Positions 1-6,594 of a DNA stretch of 7,637 bases are shown piece by piece. This DNA comes from Acidobacteriota bacterium. Its GTDB lineage: Bacteria > Acidobacteriota > Terriglobia > Terriglobales > Acidobacteriaceae. Below the pieces are notes generated by a model. That model did no database searches. It was not told the DNA's origin and saw only the letters and a program-made list of their open reading frames with translations. A program made the translations under genes and the position numbers. Within the stretch, counting starts at the first letter, position 1. Every line of letters begins with the position of its first letter. The DNA is taken from contig JAKABE010000145.1 of the NCBI GenBank assembly GCA_021801945.1, forward strand, positions 1-7,637, in the 5' to 3' direction.

Positions 1-1
1 G

Positions 2-1036
2 CCCGGCGAAGATGCGAAGGGCGTCTATGCAGCCAAGGATTTTGTATACCACTACAACCGGCTACCACCCTACGCCGACATGGATTTCTCGACGGGCAAG
101 CGGGCCGCCATCATCGGCATGGGCAACGTGGCCATCGACATCGCCCACTGGCTGCTGGAAGACAGCCCCTACCGGCAGCTTGAAGAAGTGGTTGTGCTCG
201 CCCGCCGTGGGCCTATGGAAGCTAAGTTCGACGAGAAGGAGATTCAGTACGTCGACAAGCACATTGCGCGCGACGCGCTGACAGCCGAACTGGCGCGCGT
301 GAAGGAGCGGTGCGCCCGCTGCAACCAGGACGTCTCGCCGGAGAAGCTCTTCGAGGATCACTTCCGCCGCTTGAAGAATCCTGATTTTGCATTCGCCTCG
401 CCGCGGCTCACCTTCCGCTTCCTCACCTCACCGACGGCCATTTTGAAAGATGAGCATGGCAGGCTGGTTCGGATTGAAGTGGCTGAGAACGACCTCGTGT
501 TGCGGGAGGATGGCAGCACGAAAGCCGTAGCAACCAAGGAGCGGGCGATCATTGAAGCGGACACGCTGGTCTTTGCCATCGGCGATAAGCAGGATCCCAA
601 CATCGGCCTGCCGATGGGACCGCACGGGTATGCTGTAGAGCCTGGGCCGGAGTCAGATGAAAAGCCGCATTTCCAGGTTTGGAACCCGGAGACCAATCAG
701 CCGCTGGCCGGCCGCTTCGGTGTGGGTTGGGCGCGGCGGGCAAGCACAGGCCTGGTGGGCATTGCGCGCCACGACGGAGAAGTGGGCGCGGATGAGGCCA
801 TTGAATTCCTGAAGAATGCGCCGGAGAGCAACACCATGAGCGCGGGAGAAATCCTGACCCGGCTGCAGAAAAAAGGAATGCGTCCGGTCACCAAGGACGA
901 TCTGGCTGTGCTGGCCCGCGTAGAGGAACGCGAAGCGGCGGCGCGCAAGGTAAGCGCATTCAAGTTCGCCGATAACGAAGCCATGTTCAAGGCGATTGCC
1001 GAGGAGCGGGAACAGGCGGAGGTTACCACCGCCTAG
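2..1036 (+). CDS. Ferredoxin-NADP+ reductase, adrenodoxin reductase/FprA type (5'-truncated)
   Basis: The reading frame is open from base 2 to the TAG at 1034-1036, giving 344 C-terminal residues of a protein whose family is usually about 450. The missing N-terminus should hold the FAD Rossmann motif. The visible part has a GEDxxGVY-type segment at the left edge, an NADP(H) motif GMGNVAIDIA (visible residues 39-48), and LARRGP, where the arginine pair is expected to contact the NADPH 2'-phosphate. A GWARRASTG segment matches the family's GWxxxGPTG near the nicotinamide, with Pro replaced by Ser. The tail, ending in a helical stretch with KFADNEAMF, resembles the normal FprA C-terminus. The family moves electrons between NADPH and ferredoxin-type proteins in the cytoplasm. 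Its position ahead of three NADH/NADPH/Fe-S genes fits a shared redox role. The family call is firm; the electron partner and direction are inference. Confidence 0.85.
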   Translation, partial: PGEDAKGVYAAKDFVYHYNRLPPYADMDFSTGKRAAIIGMGNVAIDIAHWLLEDSPYRQLEEVVVLARRGPMEAKFDEKEIQYVDKHIARDALTAELARVKERCARCNQDVSPEKLFEDHFRRLKNPDFAFASPRLTFRFLTSPTAILKDEHGRLVRIEVAENDLVLREDGSTKAVATKERAIIEADTLVFAIGDKQDPNIGLPMGPHGYAVEPGPESDEKPHFQVWNPETNQPLAGRFGVGWARRASTGLVGIARHDGEVGADEAIEFLKNAPESNTMSAGEILTRLQKKGMRPVTKDDLAVLARVEEREAAARKVSAFKFADNEAMFKAIAEEREQAEVTTA

Positions 1037-1070
1037 GAAATCGTGACTGCGCCAGCTCCCTAGCTTGCCG

Positions 1071-1112
1071 GGAGGCGGCGTGGCGGCGACGTTGGACCGC
1101 CGCGCCGCTTCC
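1071..1112 (+). promoter_or_regulatory. Strong GC-rich hairpin in the leader of the NuoE-type gene
   Basis: Bases 1071-1086 can pair with 1097-1112 over 16 consecutive positions, 14 Watson-Crick and two G-U wobbles, around a 10-base loop (1087-1096). No U-run follows, so this is not a standard intrinsic terminator. The stem ends one base before the AAAGGGAGG Shine-Dalgarno region (1114-1122) of the next gene. It may act as a processing or mRNA-stability barrier between the two cistrons, or affect ribosome access. The structure is read directly from the sequence; the role is inference. Confidence 0.55.
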
Positions 1113-1126
1113 GAAAGGGAGGCAAC

Positions 1127-1666
1127 ATGCCGGGTGCCGCGGATGGAACGATTCATGCGTATGAAAGGTTGCTGATCGACCAGGCGATCGCGGAGCACGA
1201 AGGCCGGCCCGGCGCCCTGCTGGGCATCCTGGAGGCGGTTCAAGCCGCCAATCCCCACAAATTCCTTTCCATGGAGTCGCTGCGCTATATCGCGCAGAAG
1301 ACCGGGATTCCTCCGGCCAGGATCTACAGCGCGGCGACCTTCTATTCCCTCTTCAGCCTGGTTCCCCAAGGGGAGAACGCGATCTGCGTCTGCCGCGGAA
1401 CCGCCTGCCACACGCGCGGCTCCCGCGACCTGCTCGAGAAGCTCTGCCTCGATCTCGGTCTGGGCGGATACGACCTGAGCGAGACCAGTGAGGCGGACAA
1501 GCTGGCGTTGACCACCGGCGACCGCCGCTTCACAATCCGCACGGTGGCCTGCTTCGGCCAGTGCGCGCTGGCGCCGGTCGTCGAAGTGAACCACCACATT
1601 CTGAGCCATGTAAACGAGCGTACGTTGCAAGGGGAGGTCAAAGCGCTGATTCAGAGGAGGAAGTGA
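1127..1666 (+). CDS. nuoE: NuoE/HoxE-type thioredoxin-like [2Fe-2S] subunit
   Basis: This 179-residue protein matches the usual 150-180 length of the NuoE/HoxE (complex I 24-kDa) family. An N-terminal helical region (about 10-75, including the family-typical YSAATFYSLF) precedes a thioredoxin-fold [2Fe-2S] domain with ligands C89-x4-C94 and C142-x3-C146, all four present. In NADH dehydrogenases, NAD-linked hydrogenases and NAD-linked formate dehydrogenases this subunit sits against the NuoF flavoprotein and carries an off-path or exit [2Fe-2S] cluster. The ATG at 1127 follows an AGGGAGG Shine-Dalgarno (1116-1122) with a short 4-base spacer. Its TGA (1664-1666) shares a base with the next ATG, so translation of the two is probably coupled. 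With no complex I membrane genes in view, a soluble diaphorase or transhydrogenase role is more likely than respiratory complex I. Confidence 0.93.
   Translation: MPGAADGTIHAYERLLIDQAIAEHEGRPGALLGILEAVQAANPHKFLSMESLRYIAQKTGIPPARIYSAATFYSLFSLVPQGENAICVCRGTACHTRGSRDLLEKLCLDLGLGGYDLSETSEADKLALTTGDRRFTIRTVACFGQCALAPVVEVNHHILSHVNERTLQGEVKALIQRRK
1653..1660 (+). promoter_or_regulatory. Shine-Dalgarno fixing the start of the NuoF-GltD fusion
   Basis: AGAGGAGG at 1653-1660 lies 5 bases before the ATG at 1666. In-frame ATG codons further upstream (for example 1561) lie inside the NuoE-type gene and lack such a site. The start is therefore placed at 1666, overlapping the preceding TGA by one base. Confidence 0.85.
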
Positions 1667-4600
1667 TGCCCCGAATCCTGGACATCGGTGCTTTTAACGC
1701 GGTCCGTGAGGCCGGGTTTGCCAAGCTCATGTCGGCCATCCCCCGCATTACGGTCGGGATGGGAACCTGCGGGCGCGGCAACGGCGCCGAAGAGGTCTAT
1801 CACGCCTTGAATCAGGCCATCCAGCGCAGCGGGCTGGAAGTGCTGCTGAGCGGCGTGGGCTGCTTCGGAGCCTGTTTTCAGGAGCCGCTGGTGAGCATCC
1901 GGCTTCCAGGCAATCCGCTGGTCGTGCTGCGGCGCGTGCAGGCCAATGATGCAGTGCGCATTCTCGAGAGCGTATCCACCCGTAGCCTGCCCGCCGATCT
2001 GCCCTACTGCAAGATCGAGGAATGGGACCACATCACGGCGCACGTCAAGTACGGCCAGGGCTACCCGGAGATCGCGCCCTGGAACGCAATTCCCTTCTTC
2101 AACGGGCAGAAGAAGATCGTGCTGCGCAACTGCGGCCTCATCAATCCCGAGGACATCGAGGAGTACATCGCGGTCGGCGGCTATCAGGCCCTCTACAAGG
2201 TGCTCATCGACGGGCGGCCGGAGAGCGTGATCGAGCAGGTCAAGACCTCGCGTCTGCGCGGCCGAGGCGGAGCGGGATTCCTTACCGGCAACAAATGGGA
2301 CTTTCTGGCCAAGGCCAAGGCGGATGCCAAGTACATGATCTGCAACGCCGACGAAGGCGATCCCGGCGCTTACATGAACCGCAACGAGATCGAGGGCGAC
2401 CCTCATGCGTTGCTGGAGGGCATGATCATCGGCGGCTACGTGACGCAGGCAAGCGAGGGCATCATCTACGTGCGCGCCGATTATTCGCTGGCGGTACGGC
2501 GCCTCATGCGCGCCATCGAGCAGGCGCGCGAATACGGCCTGTTGGGCGCCAATATTCTGGATCGGGGCTTCAACTTCGACATTGAGTTGGTGCAGGGAGC
2601 CGGAGCCTTTGTCTGCGGCGAGGAAACGGCCCTGATCGCTTCGTTGGAAGGCATGGCCGGGCGGCCTCATCCACGGCCTCCGTACCCGGCGCAGAAGGGC
2701 TTGTGGGGCCGGCCGACCAACATCAACAACGTGGAAACCTGGTACAACATCGCGCCCATCGTCACCCGGGGCGCGGCCTGGTTCACTGAGACGGGCAGCG
2801 CAAAGAGCTCTGGAACGAAGGTCTTTTCGCTGGTGGGCAAGATTCAAAACACGGGGTTGGTGGAGATGCCTCTGGGCACGCCGCTAAAGAGCTTCATCTA
2901 CGACATCGGAGGAGGTGTCATCGCGGGCGCCCGGGTGAAGGCCGTGCAGACCGGCGGGCCGTCGGGCGGCTGCATTCCAGCGGAGATGTTGGATACGCCG
3001 GTGGACTACGAGAACCTGGCGCAGATCGGCTCCATCATGGGCTCGGGCGGCATGGTGGTGATGGACGAAGACAACTGCATGGTGGACGTGGCCCGCTACT
3101 TCATCGAGTTCACGCACTCCGAGTCCTGCGGCAAGTGCGTGCCCTGCCGGGTGGGATTGAACAAGGCGCTGCGCATCCTGAATGCAATCACCCAAGGGCA
3201 CGGCACGCTCGAGGATCTAGGCTTGCTCGATGAGCTGGCGCGGATGATCCGCGAATGCTCACTGTGCGGCCTGGGACAAGCTGCGCCCAACGCCGTTCTC
3301 ACCACCATGCGCCACTTCCGCGAGGAGTATGAGGACCACATTCTGGCCAAGCACTGCCGCGCCGGCGTCTGTCAGGAGCTGGCCGTGGCGCTCTGCGAGA
3401 GCAGTTGCCCGTTGCGGATGAACATTCCCCGCTTCCTTACGCTTTACCGGGAGGGGCGTCTGGAAGACGCCTTCGAGTCCGTGCTCCTCGACAATCCCCT
3501 GCCCGCTTCCACCGGGCGCGTCTGCGAGCACCCTTGCGATCATCGCTGCCGCAGGCAGTTCTTCGACGAGGCCATCAACGTGCGCGACGTGCATCGCTGC
3601 ATCGCGGACTCGATCTATCTCTCCGACCGCTTCGAGCCCATCGTGCAGCGCATGGCGGCGCGGAAGCTGGAGCCGACGGGGCTCAGCGTGGCCGTGGCTG
3701 GCTCAGGCCCCGCGGGCCTGACGGCGGCTTTCTATCTGGCCATGCTCGGACACAGCGTCACCATCTTTGAAGAGCGCAGCGAGGCAGGCGGTATGTTGCG
3801 CTTCGCCATTCCCGAGTACCGTCTGCCCAAGGCCGTTCTGCGGCGCGAATTGGACCTGATCGAGAGGATGGGCGTGAAGATGGTCTTCAACACCCGCGTG
3901 GGGCTCGACCTGCCGCTCAACGAACTGGCCAGCCGCTTCGATGCGGTCTTTCTTTCCATCGGAACCAGGAAGAAGTCGTGGCTCTATCTTCCGGGGACGG
4001 AGTTGAAGGGTGTGTATCCGGCGCTGCCGTTTCTGGAGTCGGCGGCCAACCAGGAAAAGGCGTCGGCGGGCTCGAAGGTCGTGGTGATCGGCGGCGACGA
4101 CATGGCGGTGGACTCGGCGCGGACAGCGCTGCGCATGGGCGCCGCGGTCACTATCCTCTACCGCCGCGAACGCAACGACATGACCGCGATCGAGGAAGAG
4201 ATTCAGGCGGCCGAGGAAGAGGGCGTGCGCTTTGTCTTCCTGGCCGCGCCGCATCGTATCCTGGGCGATGGCCAGGGAAATGTAAAGGCCATCGAGGCGG
4301 TGAAGACGCGGCTGGGCGAGTACGACAAATCGGGGCGCCGGAGGCCGATTCTGACCGACGAGGTGCAGCGCTTCGAATGCGACAGCGTGATCCTGGCCGT
4401 GGGCGGGGCCTCGGACTGGGACTTCTGCCGCGCCTCCGGCCTGACCCTCAAAGATGAGGGCAGGATCGCCGTGGACCGCTCTACCTTCGAGACCAGCCGC
4501 CCCGGCTTCTACGCGGGCGGAGACCTGATCACCGGTCCATCGAATACCTCCAACGCCATGAGCGGCGGCAAGCAGGCGGCGCGCAAGATCGACGAGCGCC

Positions 4601-4827
4601 TGATGGGCGAGGAACGCTGGGATCAGCTTTTCTCCCGCATGGACTACAGCCATCAGGCGCCCGCGGAACCTAGCCTGAGCCACCGGCGCAAGGCCCAAGC
4701 TCTGCCCGCAGCCGACAGAGTTCATTCGCAGCAGGAGGTAATCACCAGCCTGAGTCCTCAAGAAGCCCTGGAAGAATGCGGCCGTTGCCTCCGCTGCGAT
4801 CTGAGAACCACCGCAAACACCCGTTGA
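1666..4827 (+). CDS. NuoF-GltD fusion: NADH/FMN flavoprotein joined to an NADPH/FAD oxidoreductase
   Basis: This 1053-residue protein joins two electron-transfer enzymes. Residues 25-110 are a thioredoxin-like domain with C35 and C66-x3-C70. Residues 130-560 are a NuoF/HoxF core: FMN glycine loop GRGGAGF (199-205), CNADEGDPGAY (226-236), CGEETALI (317-324), an SLBB domain (about 383-450), and [4Fe-4S] ligands C488, C491, C494 and C534. Residues 560-650 form a GltD/DPYD-type cluster domain with C564, C569, C577, C581, C620, C624 and C628. From about 673 the GltD flavin fold follows: FAD loop GSGPAG (679-684), NADPH-site segment GGDDMA (809-814), R833-R834 for the NADPH phosphate, and C-terminal GGD (951-953). 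The tail carries C1038-x2-C1041-x2-C1044. It should exchange electrons among NADH, NADPH and Fe-S partners, with its neighbours as the other subunits. The GGDDMA sequence departs from the usual GGGNTA. Domain assignment is secure; the physiological reaction is inferred. Confidence 0.92.
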   Translation: MPRILDIGAFNAVREAGFAKLMSAIPRITVGMGTCGRGNGAEEVYHALNQAIQRSGLEVLLSGVGCFGACFQEPLVSIRLPGNPLVVLRRVQANDAVRILESVSTRSLPADLPYCKIEEWDHITAHVKYGQGYPEIAPWNAIPFFNGQKKIVLRNCGLINPEDIEEYIAVGGYQALYKVLIDGRPESVIEQVKTSRLRGRGGAGFLTGNKWDFLAKAKADAKYMICNADEGDPGAYMNRNEIEGDPHALLEGMIIGGYVTQASEGIIYVRADYSLAVRRLMRAIEQAREYGLLGANILDRGFNFDIELVQGAGAFVCGEETALIASLEGMAGRPHPRPPYPAQKGLWGRPTNINNVETWYNIAPIVTRGAAWFTETGSAKSSGTKVFSLVGKIQNTGLVEMPLGTPLKSFIYDIGGGVIAGARVKAVQTGGPSGGCIPAEMLDTPVDYENLAQIGSIMGSGGMVVMDEDNCMVDVARYFIEFTHSESCGKCVPCRVGLNKALRILNAITQGHGTLEDLGLLDELARMIRECSLCGLGQAAPNAVLTTMRHFREEYEDHILAKHCRAGVCQELAVALCESSCPLRMNIPRFLTLYREGRLEDAFESVLLDNPLPASTGRVCEHPCDHRCRRQFFDEAINVRDVHRCIADSIYLSDRFEPIVQRMAARKLEPTGLSVAVAGSGPAGLTAAFYLAMLGHSVTIFEERSEAGGMLRFAIPEYRLPKAVLRRELDLIERMGVKMVFNTRVGLDLPLNELASRFDAVFLSIGTRKKSWLYLPGTELKGVYPALPFLESAANQEKASAGSKVVVIGGDDMAVDSARTALRMGAAVTILYRRERNDMTAIEEEIQAAEEEGVRFVFLAAPHRILGDGQGNVKAIEAVKTRLGEYDKSGRRRPILTDEVQRFECDSVILAVGGASDWDFCRASGLTLKDEGRIAVDRSTFETSRPGFYAGGDLITGPSNTSNAMSGGKQAARKIDERLMGEERWDQLFSRMDYSHQAPAEPSLSHRRKAQALPAADRVHSQQEVITSLSPQEALEECGRCLRCDLRTTANTR

Positions 4828-4843
4828 GGACCAGCGGACGAAA

Positions 4844-4859
4844 AAGGAGCAACCCCTTG
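4844..4859 (+). promoter_or_regulatory. Shine-Dalgarno and TTG start of the HoxU-type gene
   Basis: AAGGAG at 4844-4849 is followed by a 7-base spacer and TTG at 4857-4859. The only in-frame ATG nearby (4776) lies inside the end of the fusion gene and would add 27 residues unlike the family. The TTG start gives a protein beginning ANKTISVRIDG, the normal N-terminus of a HoxU/NuoG-type ferredoxin fold. Confidence 0.8.
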
Positions 4860-5582
4860 GCGAACAAAACGATTTCTGTCCGGATCGACGGCGAACTGGT
4901 GACCGCGCATGAGGGCGAGACCATCCTGGAGGCGGCCCGCGCCAATGGAAAACAGATTCCCACGCTCTGCTATCTCAAGGGCCTAAGCGCCGTGGGCGCC
5001 TGCCGCATGTGCATGGTGGAGCTGGCGGGCACAGACCGGCTGCTGCCGGCCTGCACTACCCCCATCCAGGACGGGATGTCGATCAGTACCTCTTCGGCAA
5101 AGCTGTCGCTCTACCGGCGCATGGCTGTGGAAATGCTACTGGTGGAGCGCAACCACATCTGCTCCTCCTGCGTTTCGAACGGCCATTGCGAACTGCAATC
5201 GCTGGCGCAGTCGCTGGGTGTGACCCACGTGCGCTACGCCTACAACAGCCCGCGCCTGCCGGTGGATATGACGCACCCGCGCTTCGTCCTCGACCACAAT
5301 CGCTGCATCCTGTGCACGCGCTGCGTGCGAGTGTGCGCAGAGGTGGAGGGAGCCAGCGTCTGGGAGGTGGCCTCGCGCGGCATCTTCTCGCGCATCGTCA
5401 GCGATCTCAGGGACGACTGGGGCCAGGCGAGCAACTGCACCAGTTGCGGCAAATGCGTGCAGGTCTGCCCGACGGGTGCGCTGGCGGAAAAGGGCTTCGC
5501 GGTGCAGGAGATGGAAAAACAGAACGAGGTGGTAAGCCGATTGGCGGAGCAGCGGGCCGTTCAGGCTGGCAGTCCGCGCTAG
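4857..5582 (+). CDS. hoxU: HoxU-type (NuoG N-terminal) multi-cluster iron-sulfur subunit
   Basis: From the TTG start this is a 241-residue protein, the size of HoxU, the gamma subunit of NAD(P)-linked [NiFe]-hydrogenase diaphorase modules. A plant-type [2Fe-2S] domain has C38-x10-C49-x2-C52-x13-C66. A His-Cys3 [4Fe-4S] site follows with H100, C102, C105 and C111; its H-x-C spacing is HoxU-like, whereas NuoG usually has H-x3-C. Two bacterial-ferredoxin clusters use C150, C153, C156, C160 and C194, C197, C200, C204. All expected ligands are present. The sequence around the first ferredoxin cluster (NRCILCTRCVRVC) closely resembles cyanobacterial HoxU as recalled. It should wire electrons from the NuoF half of the upstream fusion to a partner or to ferredoxin. 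No HoxY/HoxH hydrogenase subunits follow, so a hydrogenase role is not supported within this window. Confidence 0.9.
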   Translation: MANKTISVRIDGELVTAHEGETILEAARANGKQIPTLCYLKGLSAVGACRMCMVELAGTDRLLPACTTPIQDGMSISTSSAKLSLYRRMAVEMLLVERNHICSSCVSNGHCELQSLAQSLGVTHVRYAYNSPRLPVDMTHPRFVLDHNRCILCTRCVRVCAEVEGASVWEVASRGIFSRIVSDLRDDWGQASNCTSCGKCVQVCPTGALAEKGFAVQEMEKQNEVVSRLAEQRAVQAGSPR

Positions 5583-5605
5583 AAGAGCACGTTACCCCGC
5601 TCTTC
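5582..5605 (+). terminator. Possible weak terminator hairpin after the redox operon
   Basis: GAAGAGC (5582-5588) and GCTCTTC (5599-5605) form a perfect 7-bp inverted repeat around a 10-base loop, beginning on the last base of the HoxU-type stop codon. The following bases (ATTGTT) are only a poor U-tract, so termination would be inefficient or Rho-assisted. Its location at the boundary before a new promoter supports the call. Confidence 0.35.
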
Positions 5606-5655
5606 ATTGTTCCAAATCCAAATACAACGGCCCTGGCTCAAATCCATCTTTGCAT

Positions 5656-5684
5656 TTGTCCCAAGCGCCGCCGCCCCGTAGAAT
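5656..5684 (+). promoter_or_regulatory. Sigma70-like promoter for accA
   Basis: A -35-like TTGTCC (5656-5661, 4 of 6 matches to TTGACA) and a -10-like TAGAAT (5679-5684, 5 of 6 to TATAAT) are separated by exactly 17 bases. They sit at the downstream side of a locally AT-richer patch (about 5605-5660). Transcription would start near 5691, leaving a leader of about 38 bases before the accA ATG. This suggests accA is transcribed independently of the redox genes. Confidence 0.5.
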
Positions 5685-5728
5685 CTTGTGGAGGGCCGGC
5701 GGGAGCAGCCGCGCGGCGTCAGGTATCG

Positions 5729-6574
5729 ATGAGCGAACAGGAAACAGGGATTTCCATCGAGGCGCAGGCAGTTTCTCCGGCATGGAGTAGAATCGAGCGC
5801 GCGCGGCATCCGCAGCGGCCGTATCCCATGGACTTCATCAACCGGATCTTTACCGATTTCAGCGAGATTCACGGGGATCGTGCCTTTGGCGACGACGAAG
5901 CCGTGGCCTGCGGGATGGCGCGGCTGGACTCGGACGAAGTCATGGTCATCGGCAACCGCAAGGGCGGAAGCACCAAAGAACGCGTGCGGCGCAACTTCGG
6001 AATGCCGAACCCCGAGGGATACCGTAAGGCGCTGCGCGTGATGAAGATCGCCGAGAAGTTCGGCCGGCCGGTCATCAGTTTCATTGATCTGCCCGGCGCG
6101 TATCCCGGCCTGGGCGCCGAGGAGCGCGGGCAGGCCGAGGCCATCGCCCGAAACCTGCGCGAGATGGCGCGGCTGCGCGTGCCCACGATCTCGGTCATCA
6201 GCGGCGAGGGCGGATCGGGCGGGGCTTTGGCGCTGGCCGTCTCCGACCGCGTGCTCATCCTCGAAAATGCGCTTTATTTTGTCATTACCCCCGAATCCTG
6301 CGCGGCTATCATGTGGCGCGATGCGGCGCACAAGCAGTTGGCCGCCGAGGCCATGCGCATCTCCGCGCCGGAGGTTGCAGCTCTTGGCTGCGTGGACGAG
6401 ATTATTCCCGAGCCGGGGGATGGCATTCACACTGACCCGGAAGCGGGCACAGGATTGCTGGGCAGCGTGCTGAAAAAGCATTTGGCCGAGCTCAAGGCAA
6501 TGCCCATCGAGGACCTCGTGGCCGCGCGCCAGAGGAAGTTTCGCAATATTGCGCAGTTCTACACTGAGGGCTAA
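5729..6574 (+). CDS. accA: Acetyl-CoA carboxylase carboxyltransferase subunit alpha (short form)
   Basis: AccA pairs with AccD to transfer the carboxyl group from biotin-BCCP to acetyl-CoA, giving malonyl-CoA for fatty acid synthesis in the cytoplasm. This 281-residue protein has the AccA hallmarks: ARHPQRPY (25-32), RRNFGMPNPEGYRKA (87-101), IDLPGAYPGLGAEERGQAEA (119-138) and the crotonase-fold glycine loop GEGGSGGALAL (159-169), then a C-terminal IIPEP (225-229). It is shorter than E. coli AccA (about 319). Only 24 residues precede ARHPQRPY, where about 65-70 are normal, so the N-terminal helical segment is largely absent. The usual HQKGR stretch reads NRKGG (76-80). No in-frame start lies in the preceding gap, and ATG 5729 has only a weak AGG (5721-5723) as ribosome site. 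No accD is visible. The family is clear; whether it is the housekeeping copy is uncertain. Confidence 0.92.
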   Translation: MSEQETGISIEAQAVSPAWSRIERARHPQRPYPMDFINRIFTDFSEIHGDRAFGDDEAVACGMARLDSDEVMVIGNRKGGSTKERVRRNFGMPNPEGYRKALRVMKIAEKFGRPVISFIDLPGAYPGLGAEERGQAEAIARNLREMARLRVPTISVISGEGGSGGALALAVSDRVLILENALYFVITPESCAAIMWRDAAHKQLAAEAMRISAPEVAALGCVDEIIPEPGDGIHTDPEAGTGLLGSVLKKHLAELKAMPIEDLVAARQRKFRNIAQFYTEG

Positions 6575-6594
6575 CTCCGGCGCCACACACGGGC

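Noticed and set aside
653..1630. 325-codon minus-strand frame opposite the FprA and NuoE genes
   Set aside because: It spans two well-supported + strand genes and the gap between them, and shows no domain. Treated as an antisense shadow.
1561..1665. Start of the NuoF-GltD protein at ATG 1561
   Set aside because: This would add 35 residues encoded inside the NuoE gene with no ribosome site. ATG 1666 has a strong Shine-Dalgarno and a typical one-base overlap.
1651..2847. Long open frame of 398 codons on the minus strand
   Set aside because: It lies entirely opposite the NuoF-type coding region, has no ribosome site or recognisable motif, and reads as an Arg/His/Ala-rich shadow typical of GC-rich genes.
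4857..5582. Hydrogenase diaphorase operon (HoxEFUYH)
   Set aside because: The subunit is HoxU-like, but neither small nor large hydrogenase subunits follow: accA, behind its own promoter, comes next. A hydrogenase could only lie outside the window.
5009..5728. Upstream extension of the accA frame back into the HoxU gene
   Set aside because: The frame stays open but its translation there is low-complexity Arg/Gly/Ala sequence in another frame of hoxU. The AccA-like residues begin only after ATG 5729.
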